Shown in pieces: positions 46,401 to 47,525 of a DNA stretch of 48,142 nucleotides. Within the stretch, counting starts at the first letter, position 1. Each line of letters begins with the position of its first letter. This DNA comes from JANSWP01 sp041941305 (GTDB lineage Bacteria; Bacteroidota; Bacteroidia; Chitinophagales; Saprospiraceae): positions 1 through 48,142 of the forward strand of contig JBGTQJ010000068.1 of the NCBI GenBank assembly GCA_041941305.1, read 5' to 3'. Made by a program: the position numbers and the translations under genes. The notes under the pieces were generated by a model that saw nothing but the letters and a program-made list of their open reading frames with translations, did not search any database and had not been told where the DNA came from.

Positions 46401-47525
46401 GGTAAAATTGACAGGAAATTTGGTCTTCAAGAAAGGCACCGTCACAAAACCAGTTCCACTCACTCCATCTCCCGAAGGGGAAGCATCCAAGACCTCCAAA
46501 TCAAAATAACCCAAACTCACCAAATCCCCCTCCGTCAATGCCAAAGGCTGCGCCCCTGCTGAATTGATGACACCAAAATCCGTACTGAATACTTCACATC
46601 CTTGAGGAGTCGGTTTGGAATCTTCCTCATCATCCGCTGCCGAACCTCCTCCTCCAAGACCATCTTCCGTGTAAGTAAAAGTGCAAACCTGACTGATGCC
46701 ATCATTTTCAAATAATAAACTAGTTGGATGTAGCATTGAAAAAGCTCTCACCCTCCAGGCATAAGTCTTATTCGGTTCCAACAATGGCTCTGCCACCGAA
46801 TATAGCAAAGAAGGGGTTATCGTCATCGTCTGATATATCTGAAGCGCATTTTCAAAACCGTCATTAGGATCCTGTATACCAGGCATGAGTTCTACCAAAG
46901 TAAATTCGTATTCAACTGGATTGGGCGAGTTGAGCGAACCAATGTGCATAGGCGTCCAGTTGAACAATAAATTTTGAGTCTCGGGATAATCCATGATGTC
47001 CCCACAAGAAGGCAATAATAATTGAGGTGGCAGGTTCAAAAGGAAATTGCCAAATACACAAGCTTTTCGAGAAATCGGTATATTTCGTTGAATGTCAATG
47101 ACCTCTATACAAATAGAATTGAACCCTTCCGGAATCGTCACACTCCCTTGCCCAAAGCCATTGCTCCCCGTCAAATTCATCGGATTGAGGTAATTGGCCA
47201 GCGCAATGCCATCAAAAGTCTCTGGCTGAAACTGGTTCAATCGAATCGTCGGCAAACCCGCATTCGGGTCCGTTTGATATATGACATTGTTATTCGTCTC
47301 AATCGTCAAATTCAAGCGCACATCCCTAAATGGCTCCACCGGATCATTCAAAGTCGCCGTAAAAGAAATATCCTGCGATCGCTCAAACGTATAAACAGAC
47401 AAATCAAGCGAATGCGGCGGAATATTAAACCCCGTCAAGGATACTGGATAAACCTGTTGTGCCATCCCACTCATCCCCATCATCATCATTCCCGATAATA
47501 CAATTGCGTAAGTCGTTAACCTCAT
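13422..47525 (-). CDS. Giant LamG-array surface protein (11,367 aa)
   Basis: One uninterrupted frame from ATG 47525 (MRLTTYAIVLSGMMMMGMSG) to TAA 13424-13422. Signal peptide about 1-22, probably cut after GMA. Residues 23-290 resemble, from memory, the N-terminal module of TANFOR-type proteins of Bacteroidota (NLLFNWTPMHIGS, EFTLVELMPG, YAWRVRAFS). Residues 290-2700 are mostly beta-rich, with an acidic calcium-repeat cluster (about 1553-1603) and a Gly/Thr/Glu linker (about 1636-1676). A helical island occupies 2699-2942 and a second calcium-repeat cluster about 2946-3019. From about 3605 to the end there are 18 LamG domains interleaved with a repeated two-cysteine module that I do not recognise. 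The last LamG runs to the final residue (WVIRQ), so no C-terminal sorting domain is visible. No Shine-Dalgarno precedes the start. Probable role (inference): a very long multivalent fibre binding polysaccharide or other cells. A G9 tract at 39106-39114 may switch expression. Confidence 0.95.
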   Translation of the reverse strand: MRLTTYAIVLSGMMMMGMSGMAQQVYPVSLTGFNIPPHSLDLSVYTFERSQDISFTATLNDPVEPFRDVRLNLTIETNNNVIYQTDPNAGLPTIRLNQFQPETFDGIALANYLNPMNLTGSNGFGQGSVTIPEGFNSICIEVIDIQRNIPISRKACVFGNFLLNLPPQLLLPSCGDIMDYPETQNLLFNWTPMHIGSLNSPNPVEYEFTLVELMPGIQDPNDGFENALQIYQTMTITPSLLYSVAEPLLEPNKTYAWRVRAFSMLHPTSLLFENDGISQVCTFTYTEDGLGGGGSAADDEEDSKPTPQGCEVFSTDFGVINSAGAQPLALTEGDLVSLGYFDLEVLDASPSGDGVSGTGFVTVPFLKTKFPVNFTDLKVKESMRAYGVGTLEAVVENDFYLDPTMLVPGNIENVISEEYAQNLETFFQVGQGQTRLVSGFNPSDPVPVNLPIGIDKEQNGEALPMIAVVGMRLTERNAYMNCIAYENLDGGDIMRFVGIDIEVTPLGIKSNSNLELLEGGTSPLSGIFELTIVAGNNGSNMGMDCTGYTSYNLETEVQISEEVMVRASDESAIKFALTDSVDDPAQYLGAIEEFEDFSIPSLPGFVFSMKEGQLDLNLDQKLDLSENSLYQQANENDWQGLHLNEVQVTLPPEFDFTGNGNNLHLQQGDLFLSEAGAFGSFTGTNLIHIEEGRMADWPYSVDVFDLVIEDGEPQSSTISGKIQVPLLDKAFDYSAALESEDGTLEIEAKPEPGIYNMSMWNGSFEVAEGTLVKAQLVDLGSDGKEFFPAASLMGGLSFSISEDEFDEKIVGDEVEKKQLIRSAFSTSGDLDFGLEGLDMEIYIDPFNTEKYKLELLSETPDSLSIANKKIAITNVAMIHQSEEEEEIALQLVATQKTNELTMMVWGKLDDNGVFVFDRITTNLKKVDCDCVYNDEQLFDPNKIDEYLTYHYEKFYQKEANPFEVDNISSGAQSSETTGELSPQELEKQLILADLKERHINGFVVNDLANISEISIPFLGIKVEMQEVGGEIFSNDPIRLIPGSSLLDIDNHTDNQKDKEVKQLPYDLTNDIKSFLGNTAQDLPENAKLVLTKLTLPPLPSGETYENGQDIPDFEDSPVIIELSLIVEMEYATDGLTQQIQLVFKNDDVAIGPAAVNFSDLKLFLMEDFAYPDPAVNFSFLQKRIEGSDEDRVNSDTHISEESSGSYSLMTCDGFQYYNIQGALSTKITDFDEEGKEVYSYPFKELNPDYLVDNDYFKEVPLPFTVNGTNLESFTAQLATTHDDGEPLKFWLDGLEFKNISIVDAQFNYDGTNMDLIFNDFEVEVEGLMGKEGSNRVPLKVPGSGLSYNSNGFSGSFSLTNVLDKSLEADLAGWKYTLNKFDFGFDADQVPVCHIEGDILIPLFEDIPENWAAFTGDMTGYVNDNTNAVGLDQIQPPTGSFSLVSGIAANRFQVKWIPGLFMELGEGSDLGIGYSTSLGEYRPNATLNGLGSIILNQRTIPDLNLDFNIPVEFVYQALKFENLLINHADSDCGEDMSIGGITSIDFGTWGILLPEEEEDANNNGIPDAEETDTDGDGIVDAEDDDADGNDVPDEEEEEEDGIQGFPISIETLQFVCSGNEWDLILAVSLNLTKEEAESTDATAEGGTEGTEGTGETGGGTDTETEGTEGEGETATAGLTATTQVTFSFKKDGDLLVPSGFMLDAIFIEGNYGTVEISGFAIIMQGDELWGDGIRSYLSVTLGGPGFTFEALAQFGSTRADNSLGTSTNLHDEEYRYFFIDLLGQSETGIPLSPTPLTLHGIGGGVFYNCYGSAPVQKSVDEVLEPNTDPRPPAITAGQNIAIDCPMDDLCTAGVGLSIYDYEPRKGSMGLHLTAIMAVSKPQTAVTEITIGANVYVPEGSDSYNFDITVVGKLFLQAESIADRAEAPNWGQIEVYYNNENKTMDAALEIHIDHSVPPEAPILAITTDEAGIQGNMHFDFDDGKWEIKFGEPLAPNGINLELGFGEDPNRIVILNDRVDFYLQLGQNLSPMPSIADMVPGWPNGGNTDDRMSDDIFASGQGILMGLKYTRSMGAEYGPFFGSLDAGIGFDMSMAHYEIAEECKDLFPNGLGMNNWYMRGQAYAYIDVEMGMHYDLGFKSGTVNIFRGFAAIGMRMELPNPTYFKGDIYAEYSALEGLLEGKMHFQWEAGGKIDGSCLSANLDMTPAALKLPIIGDTNPEAQAEGSEQSLDEPEIYFSPEAAFNIELEEPLVVPQYELNEETGEFIELEDKVYYKPVMEYFYLVEDNLDHSEVTEEDVIAGYWKADETSIGKHIGTGIRTEGRQSGIDINGLLSAQTEHTLHLKCAWYEKIGEDSEYTKLDDVQGATDGTFLDIKKIVFTTGDLPTQLVDSEIDYTMPERNQQYWTQDFAVPAIYMDEDDWEIVFPAEAELEDGTKVIYDYVVNLTEYNIVDDEQGEQTNLYSFPISEYPGMVSYETEVINYFTPEGADANIKIPYVEIMTSSGKKIEFEGMMDLPLKFDGNTEYKIELIRVPVKDWAALEVENSLVSQDLGIVDEATGEEVDFGEMNLNIPITSLADEDGGAYDAPYVIYEYTFRTSRYIHFSDKVHDYFTDPGLTIESSVETSNAWEDYLNDKLQGTKASYHFTSSSSVEPFDYFGGQRLSDHINLNSSFRMLVDGQPSKYEPFEEDVVTPFIQVWKEGVDHKLATKLTPEINKLETQIDNLIELNNSLKDLISSAYDAEEEAYDDKDNYTQSHHGDINYAVAVNALEVAKDVQLSVESETDLDTETASFDAAIDCGITAIFYLAGGGNSYQTEVAMYDAGVAIANAIDLEGKVSKFKAAASVLEENLDYSTSQDLASQITKLKAATTETIEEVAYDLAHRISIIYDIEDSPLNIALEAISFISEIPENKSRIEDIKSGISDIIVENSTVFSDKIVEKVNEIPDGQLVTYSAPVYPDYDFDGDGIDNDNDESPDDPCLPNANAGPCDQDLDGLTNEYEAFIGTNPTLSDSDGDGTSDSESSVYGIFSSEYTQLHVDLARFIFIKDILEVGYDAFQEGLITPSGVTSDTKKHFSSVLELGWKNWMKEIESDQYFSFNSTTNYRVGPSYLFFDKEWEGNFYMEVENLIPLTFWIDYLYEVDVIDERPYYDVVEPYGMCCVNAPDYYSGQSTVEAVMISTLQDVYTAVFLDFFEGKTELEAGQYQYTLKFPQIDQWQDLYQEIEPGTNSWNAYVFNLPSGKLDVVIGGEDESIATDDEQDNTNNEVVTGALANSSTENYTINGLAMCPYRQGHLEVDSEYEGEENYTGYFRGLNLDFRTTEFDFPNLKYLWLTASSGETISIIDVQNEEQDIYDPQTWKRDKVVYGEGLSEEPLFFYNYSKLKEVLGEEDISGGDYNIYEGYRTFTVEDVILCNVHAFFKDGTAKTAEMTGTEDPSHTIPLFLRDASSTHYYIGDSDWIDGRHTPVLGHEGSFKDFTGPEIFEREQLIRFRRNMEAQPLELTIFSPGTRNPFEIEGIAIYDNEDKLVVQWEDNVKTLYAYDGASLVNEESFDFEIQENLGNSEDHVLFMMDPNIEYTVYVKSDKGTESFVTNEVFWENRGGWSIYRFDENIPDARFSKIGANHGLFLNGDEWVDLTGNNGNPISPIDAGLPLQQMTIEAWVYPGYNGNVELIQFGEEEWPVWAIKRDGPGEQIGFELNTESRSEEIWTEFIDFRWQHVAGTYDGETTRFYLNGEEVGSKAITQIIYVTDGLLKIDGDKDYIDEVILWSTARTHAEIIADAEEGPLFTKNGHPKPTNGLLAYYKFDQDFSSLDLPNWGGSKFPGKLMNYDVNGNNWIVSEVPKDLEAEASDDEEEDNSISSSFTVTNKALSFTQVSGQVSIPHHADLNLANNFTFQFWYKANIGSSMSSETDYNILSKDGAYDLKVINLDTLEFTYYSGSVEFPKGMLLDGLWHHYALVGSNGNKLSFYRDGALVTEKMRSYNIGNSNEEMFLGNPGSVDAVPAALDEVSLWNIALDSATIAIEHFEYGFTVPTENLMAYYDFNEATNSQTLTDQSGNGHDGTLGLTPQNSLKGLKWVNGMSYMEEDYLLVKNGENWGLQFKDQVAFGNLEEFRLETSTETQNWYAGLHSRDNQEDPELYEAENLTTTELPSITSDMTAYLWTKDETLYKGTLTEGDSRIILEQVSDLSGTPYVSTDEDEKDYYKVDRKSTKNGKLTNAVQFTFRNNLPLEALDIAIYDAVGERKYLYLDGDDHYREYTEDGSIHVLDFEGVHNYSLKKGAAYFVYLRNEAGLFHYFVLGDEFWNKLPVVWFEEDDFEDEDLEAYFEIGDYALEFEDDAAAKTAEITVGTQITVEGWVNSKLEFALDESEDQFFNQNPGLIMGLDENGYLFGRLWDGVNFDFAHIRANEVLNVNEWYHVVYTYDHIYNVSELFINGISQGTNIASFNPSTTSKMSIGGFSVDIHDKNFNGKIEDFAIWDYILTSEEIQNHYLYGVDGGSAGLLAFYDFNDGPGSNTLSDRSPREADGTLSTESELMDDWVISDKAASSSGYAPGPFTIIKNNSNVSIRYFEEADRLNVTDIYLKNISGDTHTKHWFNGYIYENDNGDITFGCADIPEEEEDLYETGNDYEIWLKTGDGTIYHSLSTDGSAFFLMEEYKGSEVPAAIQSSSGSIETETHIYLTSPPEDAGSGSRALYIDYSLESMADKTEISVYDSDNRRVVFIHPVTDEEGNVSVEGLKYNYTTVEDGDNNYYTYTTSSISTDKIELFLDPAETYDVYFSHNGPPGAYSELIEISPSSFWDASCACAIAYGFDDSFHPIYFEPDPDISIFKNGNGEWAFHFESESILNDIEEIVFTSETDEYRHWSHHGSYLENGLSSAAVNCTELPESGKELWPGIGSDWESVEVKMVPLVEVKSEVDEDGNFIANSDVDILYPFYSISKSDDQWDRIELERTVSKTKDDSFNPDAWATIVPIVILSSNEGGIVRMDFNDPALKEECIFTIYDSEDRLLVYSQPDFTTNEVIDPAKILQFTYTDEGVVSQTTNIIDLTPQVCTLYVKLGTAPNSPKASFPITQSFLEADCSSWWIKDFVTDNSIPNSVFQDPEEEGFANNNLGEFALKFDGTNDYVDMGTQSPGTFGLSLATWVNAESFSSDQLLVGLGEKARLSLVDGIPTWQLNTNGNTRTVNAAMPIVEDVWYHLTGTFDGEQAILYLNGEEVGSISVNGTISTAELLTVGGTEESNHFTGKIDETTFWSRSLDRETIRDLLDSGVSGDEENLLSYLNYNQGTNSAVAADISDHGISGALQGFDVGAAWIDIENEIRWLKATDEDYCLTFSGDTDNILLPESSTLDVGENFTIEFWAKSESTISDRRYLFRKEASFGIDIQNENDFVLATWGNDFQIGDGFINDGTWHHYAVTGKGGTERKFYRDGALIQTNTQDYTIESNSEPFRIGYDHLALAFSLDDWRLWNVTRSEEEVYQAYLTQTISPDEQGLVLYYDFNGTSGHWLAFDKTDNQHTGLIQHFELGPAWEAALKPQSLEFSFDESPYFLDNDGQEGLTLLTNEAENIEELFIIYGEEEDNLNELWLTNEGHFYSKNGGALSFYCFSDFEAGMNLIPEYALNLTAYIKTTDGSYYQTEDDITSGANIMNVTPQASSVFNKAKITLSQASGEDMQFSFSSGNFPEGFVVAIYDGEERLVYYRDAESSVVFDHEDRISGMDPVDAVEISSSSATLPFNFQSSETYTFYLQKSDDQQLMWQASGADLDTDCTDIQWFIDFDSTNYSDKLISPLLAVETGAEDYAFRFNQDESHVSILNSEDILLPKNFTVQFWAKTDDVASNSFVFLKLGSYGVIVEDWTKLNFHASSSGSEGQFGDEFLNDGAWHHYAISGKGGTELKLYRDGVLVSEDNDGYEIEDEDYPLTLGDYSEQFDLTLDEFSLWDYTKKSSEISVDYLSGYTSNSEGLIAYYDFDGDFGSYLLHDQTGNGHVGVFQNSNLEQGWVIADKPERAEVDFDESPYALIKDDNNNLTYYVQSTFHEDAIEYFYLQSGRADQSTTEFSWWSSNGQKFHIGPEEDGVRTTTVTCESMPHLGTIMVEDGVPYFEVILQTANSNGNKTYYETFSTQGQQDYYFEVVEEIPTELEAPLAFVAVGENTGLNLNFLQSELLAKAQVGIYNDTKSRLEVYRNADELLSFYYSVDDGLNPLDRAADQNVASIDLPFEPVDNQNYTLFILLEDGKSASWTFKGSNIVSDCNDITWLHDFQNSTAPDWFANPSLAQDGKNDLAFQMGEAGEGIYIPEGPNFEFPDNYTIQFWVKSNDFASGSKSILNKSGIVSLNVEDTDFKFNGKSFEEGLLNDDAWHFYSFVMDADVESSFYRDGQLIKKYNASSNSTTLESPIIIGGAVDASTIGLMDDLSIFSKALDQGEVLESYLAGIEKSNSDLLAFYDFNGVSNNWIVYDQSQNGNLGVIADMAPQDAWENSDKPAAFDLSEIAGDYGLLKNESGALCLYAASTNLQDDIEELLLIKNGTDWLWWTADGQYFQIIDGAESLDCIDIPVIAEALSAEATSNFEAYLKTKNDNYFRITNPSSTALGFSFVEVAEMPVELKTARLKPLKSGDNLAGITVNFSDNELIDLSEIAVFDPSERIVAYRNNETNLYFDYAMTDLPITRVQEASTVRYDLIFSTEATGLYEIHFKLSEDESKSWSFGASDIIESCKDAFWLANLSTVEEAEKLKNVTIAPAETLEDYTVSLTNASKIGLDHISLADAESFEFWLKLENDSELSEILTWENPTGTEYSQLNWNPDGKLVWEVKGSSTKMIEVEEDLGTEWHHIALTKDGDNRVTVFIDGQDLGSKIINTSPLTEKLRIGPMSAQMDELTFWKPTRSTQQITESYLQGIDDSESGLLGYYTFNEATDSWLVYDRSSNGNLGLVADLDNISDIRQVSSRSEGLDLSNISTQYAIINDNSVNFLLYAENGGLIDKIDQLYLRYTTSSGDQIQKWWADGEGLLTVNGTAQAYTCDNLPELGDILIDASITQLTAFIQSENGNYFGISDASASGLEFFELSSISSLPDVMKAIRFEASAMNAATDEISFSFSESGLGENFVLTVFDDLDRMVVYSSPQKNVTYDYSGGTSPITEQTKISNLVFEIPGSNQEEYTIYAKIGDDERTSWSFNRADLNNNCKADIWLTDFGMDIEDERFLDPASMDLEDGKDYALNLTSTDAPIYLEGVTRSTEMTIEVWLKLDNPETDHTLFTWESTSNSDFSSIEWKQPPGTSSYGVYYKESSSGTQESLLESVEFGTDWHHIAITKNAQNQIKLYIDGYLLNEKTVSIQPTGDRLVIGQMEGNLNDLSIWDIEKTIEQINEDRVEGFEVTASNLVAYYKFDEVPGVSLILDKSESNRLAVIPTGIDLQTVKEEAEIPEQVNLTQITADYSLYFDPYKNFYLYGLTDDLVNEIEELYIRYHTKTENGKEVWWIKREGIYEGLDNIENWTCNNYKFVNNNLMIEEEIEAFSAYLKDENGNYFSYNFSSVGDRLYFELNPVVGGIPEIMKVVRLMPIDGNDAGFQVEVHDEGLLPDLELALYDEEKLIAYLSNEKNIRIDYGIYGYDPIRRYDLSSNGLVEMPMVLSDDVNYTLYGTFGNGLDFEWAFTTAELANGCKFDQWLLGDDGINISDNLIDPDTPISTTGDYAIAYNSTDESIWLDDLDQPESFTISAWIKIDNENQETNILTWGNGVESTGLKWDGSLSQLIYYKESGGTSQITAELSLENGWHYFSMTKDAGSSSDNTKLFVDGMEVLSTSTNYKVVSDRVRIGGSTDGAIDNLSVWSTAKTRAEINDDRINGIDLTHSNLEAHYDFNDGPGDWTLTDNVGATYTGILMDMDVSNAWVNSDIPEQIDNSAITGDYGLLKDLDDDLLFFSTYGASEVTELYLEYSISASSETQAYWWRDGQLFSALVSGNEVTCAELPSSYEEIFSAGEITSFTAYLQNADGDYYEAASTSGIETVNFTPYSGVDVPAIFQAVQLGKIGGTDNNGIAFDFLGGLSSTQFVAAVYSGDKLIGYRNPSSNLTITYDDNGYISEVKQNDFEDNAIAIPLTLVENASYTLYIELAGGDKASWEFTTENLAVDCQDYAFLNSFSPDAFDANLIADPHTSDAEGNFAINLEATGKVVLEHFDLPEEFTIQAWVNFEDFGDSNTLLSWTNEGQQDYAIIEGTGNGFEFEYSEYISGGQFVQMTHRFATTAEAYIWHHLAITKSSSDGLKMYLDGLLIDSETTGNAVPSTNLQIGPFDGAIDDLSIWNIAKTEAEIASDKDGGIDISSSSLEAFYNFDEGPGHFLANDLSANKRTGYIAEASPESAWIEVDRAEMIYSSILTGLALEESDEGLTLYNPNDEILKNFYIISSDNPDYSEPSIIWYHDDGYDTYRIEVSNGQVISSGCTEMPAHLEVLTSTVGDYYKAYTEYVHIQGYRYFYAEHFHSEITAFTDLDGKPEVFNGNRVRVKSYKSVNNQDADFYDSDEEWDYMHFNLDNPDNFGNYTLGIYDNNSNRLVAYGTPGVDLVGIDENGNIDESIIKSADLYNFFMIPVDVAGNFSYTFYLQLENGMGETWEFNSSSISDCDTEHWFISYDEGQAPEWFNMKATYDSQTDYVINGSNGSFLVPGFTDSNSASDFSIEFWAKRPSESSGELLEGAINVGTSSGGTNLNVEGTSFSQGFERDNQWHYYVITGGSSSYARLYRDGREVSVLSEYKTFDFNDNLIIGGGSDMELDDLKIWNKRLSAEQIHTYFLTGQQEDLNGLIVHYSFDEGDERSMNTNILIDQTGNGNYGIVKNTPYLTESISGENNYFPLASNDLICLRVEKTEYSITANDYALFGNPNIEIKSIYAKEIGIDKFVFWTSNEQRISKVDGVITINCDDLPALEEVLDYVNIKDFPSGIELNVETTTGEFYSTTLGPDATIGIFEIISGSTSNYISSFSMPEYLKLSELNNITGFELSASSNELEDNLSYALWDETDSTNPKLLGLKTGTDFYTIAYDENGFASLPLLQIEQGFTLDNWENKVLYVSNALDGLKYAISLEAGECVFIPLNPNEAVSVADEKFDLETVYYAKLNLTNGDYDYSNTVDNITDVLIVRADNSVEYFSKSQNVLFDGNTGSISFATSIDADFGANISSAWVVTNDGTSNNYYHLSDINLPYFVEVPAATYEQISLPDLSGFYSIVNNEMAGPIDEIEEMFIVRTDDSQEYYNSELGLSFNISDNSLACVEIPTNLGNDFKEVWIKTKYTTGNPAQYFGFTESSNTYFSEQSAPLIENLTIPDYFEMNSLAGSESGIEISFPESSMSEEMILTLWDVNQSKIFAHFENNTLNKIDYYGDMQWPPTIAANNNIISIDDLDTKSIFVRFRNKDYQFDLSDYDLTVECPYFLLNNANEITQDDSKFELPATAYKYSITADETSITLIGNSEVLDGIDELYIIKNDDTEIFYSKALDLAYDVSNQSISCAELPLDFETDIVEVHIKSGNLYYSLEDLGAIYLTEQATSPIANVALPSYLQLGSLLSSTGISLENIPADLLNTMTEIAVWNETSDGTDGIVSLRTVSEKNTISYNNGVPESIFADSENLNELGLDNLDNKVIYIKDNQDKTYRFELNADNLSSNCEMLLLTADTETTVDESKFELPTIATYSTSVFDNYFSLSGVEYIESNYTGISGNSERTLEFWYKYDATGGADQHIVNWGEDEVAQAFGIRINKGEILFFASGGAQTIHSGYFLDEEWHHIALTFEDSKVKIFVDGNSIMSPVDRTLDTGNGNVVIGARIGETPTRIVSGLVDEVRIWNSRKTAAQLRELINQEITGNEAGLELYYNFNTISGITVENLSSSERKGTIYRTDAAYTLVDDTLDGDLTAIQTLSVQRSSSEMDYYDASAGIYYDAVTNEIKCPNFSNEIALNTPIEGVSVTTAGGNYGIENLSTYFLREDIGTLSGSFPEYLKVSPAGTGIGLNLAYQNEAIEDDLTIAIWDEANNRMLVKKSATEKQIVIYNNGTAEEIVTETNNLNEITITDVSDLEDVKVYIQKTDGSTYEIEDFDDCTYVVLNVANAVTGLEDKFVLPETFQLTKIAPFNAVYSNTSNNYIATDWEGVTAKNSRTFETWVKTSSSSTHQTIASWGTLASGKAWEIFAWRNGKLTIFINGGFRQSVERIDDDQWHHIAVVLEDVTNPTLMDVKMYIDGFEVEYVKDNTKSINTDGAGSVHIGARKGNKLPFKGELDETRIWDRALTLDEIRANISQELSGDEEGLELYYNFNGNIILTIEDQTGNDRDGMLPLETAPFNATYSNSSNNFIATEYTGITENNSRTIEAWIKTSNLNKTIMSWGKNSGSGKWWRVTLNSDNKYPIGALRVMLSGTVIGTTPLNDNKWHHIAIVLDADNNPTVDEIKFYIDGQLETINIASKNPVNTDPDGKVFVGQDPNSPSILKGELDEVRIWDIARTQAEIQSTISQELSGDEDGLELYYNFNNLGSSPLVEDQSSASNSGILQPLVTAPFNAVYSNTSDNYISTKWAGITGSTNRTIEAWINTTANNRIITSWGKNSTGNRIDLIIINTGLRVEVKDGHKIGGTKINDGKWHHVAVVFEDDGSPNVEDVRIYIDGMETNYTSTKAAELNTMAGAKVTVGSYPNGNVPNIFQGEMDEVRIWSVARTQAEILSNISQELSGDEEGLELYYNFNDNIILTIEDQAGNNRDGMLPLETAPFNASYSNSSNNFIATEYAGITGNNSRTIEAWIKTSNLNKTIMSWGKNSGSGKWWRVTLNSDNKYPIGALRVMLQGTVIGTTPLNDNKWHHIAIVLDADNDPTVDEIKFYIDGQLETISIASKNPVNTDPDGKVFVGQDPNSPSILKGELDEVRIWDIARTQAEIQSTISQELLGNEDGLELYYNFNNPGSTFSDNSGNNYVGMLHPIVVPYSVNIANNTASIVGDITTIEELYSEKSNGNLKYKNITGNYLFKEDDNTMECSNFSGEVGDDLTKIWVKTTDGNYYEAADLNQGTFIEVTANDLPNLSLPDYIHLQKNGNDHDLLISNGNLSSSLTIAIWNKDDDELMYLRENGNLLSFSYSNGVPNSPTTLPNPDLLDTDELKDRIIYIKDAKGNKYQATLKEKEIADCYYVPLLNPDSSIEDNKWEVNFAIDLASTNTYVSTTYDGVLGKGKRTVEAWIKTTATNETIVSWGEDDDLKEFRVMISSDGFLAFKSGSNTHKKVGSTNIADGNWHHIAVVAPVNNNKVKKIKLYVDGEIETYTETGSKNKIDTKKNYNVAIGGYKDSSNYTGQIDEVRIWSLARSTSDIANNKDAQLQGNESGLQLYFNMSEGSGTSVNDPSNGRNGTITTNSGSWVIRQ
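13425..14068 (-). other. LamG domain 18 (extreme C-terminus)
   Basis: Residues about 11153-11367. Motifs are RTVEAWIKT, WHHIAVVAPV, KLYVDGEIE, DEVRIWSLAR and LQLYFNMSEG. It closes the protein directly, with no linker or sorting domain after it. It is preceded by one A-B module (about 14700-14070). Confidence 0.9.
14821..15360. repeat. Near-identical repeat copy 1 (offset 1,260 bp)
   Basis: Aligned by eye without gaps to 16081-16620, I count 29 differences in 540 bases, about 95% identity. Several differences cluster at 15021-15070. The copy lies in LamG 17 of the giant protein. Confidence 0.9.
16081..16620. repeat. Near-identical repeat copy 2 (offset 1,260 bp)
   Basis: Partner of 14821-15360, lying in LamG 15. 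Identity falls off beyond about 16740, where the flanking domains differ, giving the approximate edge of the duplicated block. Confidence 0.9.
17915..18545 (-). other. LamG domain 13
   Basis: Residues about 9661-9870. Motifs are RTLEFWYKY, WHHIALTFEDSKVKIFVDG, VDEVRIWNSRKT and GLELYYNFN. It belongs to the C-terminal LamG subtype and is followed by its own A-B module (about 17900-17240) with cysteines in EIKCPNF and DDCTYV. Confidence 0.85.
18546..20284 (-). repeat. LamG-free run of A and A-B modules
   Basis: An isolated A unit (ITDVLIVRADNSVEYF, without cysteine) is followed by two complete A-B pairs. These start IEEMFIVRTDD and IDELYIIKNDD, with A cysteines in ACVEIP and SCAELP and B cysteines in VECPYF and NCEMLL. 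Here the module occurs without LamG, so it is an independent fold rather than an extension of LamG. Confidence 0.75.
20285..31563 (-). repeat. Eight LamG-A-B units with a period near 1.42 kb (LamG 5-12)
   Basis: LamG starts fall at about 31563, 30155, 28716, 27318, 25918, 24488, 23086 and 21625, so spacings run from about 1,398 to 1,461 bp. Each unit has a LamG of about 200 residues (FTIxFW, WHHYA or WHHIA, LYRDG or LYIDG, DDLSIW), a DxSGNGxxG-type tail, module A (IEELYI, W(W/Y) or WL, then a cysteine often in CxxLP, then AYLKTxxGxYY) and module B (VAIYD, RLVAYR, FDY, YTLYxK, SWSF, then a cysteine in xCxDxxWLxDF). This is a true super-repeat of about 470 residues. LamG domains are commonly carbohydrate or protein ligand binders; which ligand applies here cannot be read from the sequence. 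Confidence 0.85.
31590..36712 (-). repeat. LamG domains 1-4 with first A-B modules
   Basis: LamG 1 (about 36712-36030), 2 (35945-35300), 3 (34557-33915) and 4 (32212-31590) are present. LamG 1 and 2 are separated only by a short acidic linker (ASDDEEEDNS). LamG 3 is followed by two A-B-like modules before LamG 4, and LamG 4 abuts LamG 5. The order is less regular than in the array downstream, as if this end of the array is older. Confidence 0.85.
38470..38690 (-). other. Thrombospondin type 3-like calcium repeat cluster 2
   Basis: Residues about 2946-3019 read DFDGDGIDNDNDESPDDPC, DQDLDGLTNEYEAFIGTNP and DSDGDGTSDSES. These DxDxDG(I/L/T) loops bind calcium in known families and stiffen linkers. 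Two cysteines (PCLPNANAGPC) could pair. Confidence 0.9.
38700..39430 (-). other. Helical island with coiled-coil potential
   Basis: Residues about 2699-2942 are rich in A, E, K, L and I with heptad-like spacing (INKLETQIDNLIELNNSLKD, KFKAAASVLEENLD, LASQITKLKAATTETIEE). It is the only long helical stretch I see in this otherwise beta-rich protein. It sits between the beta-rich N-terminal third and the calcium-repeat hinge, and could be an oligomerisation stalk. Confidence 0.7.
39106..39114 (-). repeat. G9 homopolymer in the coding frame, candidate phase-variable tract
   Basis: The coding strand has nine consecutive G, encoding A2804 and GGG (2805-2807) in the helical island. A tenth G would give GGG TAA directly. 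Loss of one G leads to TAG after 16 further codons. Only nine (or nine plus or minus three) keeps the 8,560 downstream residues in frame. Confidence 0.7.
40950..42320 (-). other. Alternating-strand beta region, possibly barrel- or tube-like
   Basis: Residues about 1736-2192 contain long strands with alternating polar and hydrophobic or aromatic residues, for example YMRGQAYAYIDVEMGMHYDL and PTYFKGDIYAEY. Glycine-rich turns and a few cysteines separate them. This pattern recalls outer-membrane or amphipathic beta structures and, from memory, the middle of TANFOR-type proteins. No family is assigned. Confidence 0.5.
42500..42620 (-). other. Low-complexity Gly/Thr/Glu linker
   Basis: About 40 residues (around 1636-1676) consisting almost only of E, G and T with some A, D and S, such as GTEGTEGTGETGGGTDTETE. 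It is probably an extended flexible linker. The coding DNA is a degenerate short repeat and may be prone to length change. Confidence 0.85.
42715..42870 (-). other. Thrombospondin type 3-like calcium repeat cluster 1
   Basis: Residues about 1553-1603 read DANNNGIPDAEETDTDGDGI, then VDAEDDDADGNDVPDEEEEEED. The spacing of DxDxDGI loops fits calcium-binding repeats, followed by an unusually acidic tail. Confidence 0.9.
46656..47459 (-). other. N-terminal TANFOR-like module
   Basis: Residues about 23-290. Ordered motifs: PPHSLDLSVYTFE, RLNLTIETNN, LANYLNPMNL, IPEGFNSICIEVID, NLLFNWTPMHIGS, EFTLVELMPG, YAWRVRAFS and CTFTYTED. The second half resembles an FN3 fold. I recall a closely similar motif order at the N-terminus of proteins named TANFOR-domain proteins; this is recalled, not searched. 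Confidence 0.6.

Noticed and set aside
47022..47498. Plus-strand open frame of 158 codons, very basic, opposite the signal peptide region
   Set aside because: It is antisense to the start of the giant gene; the Arg/Ile richness reflects the opposite strand and no family features are visible.
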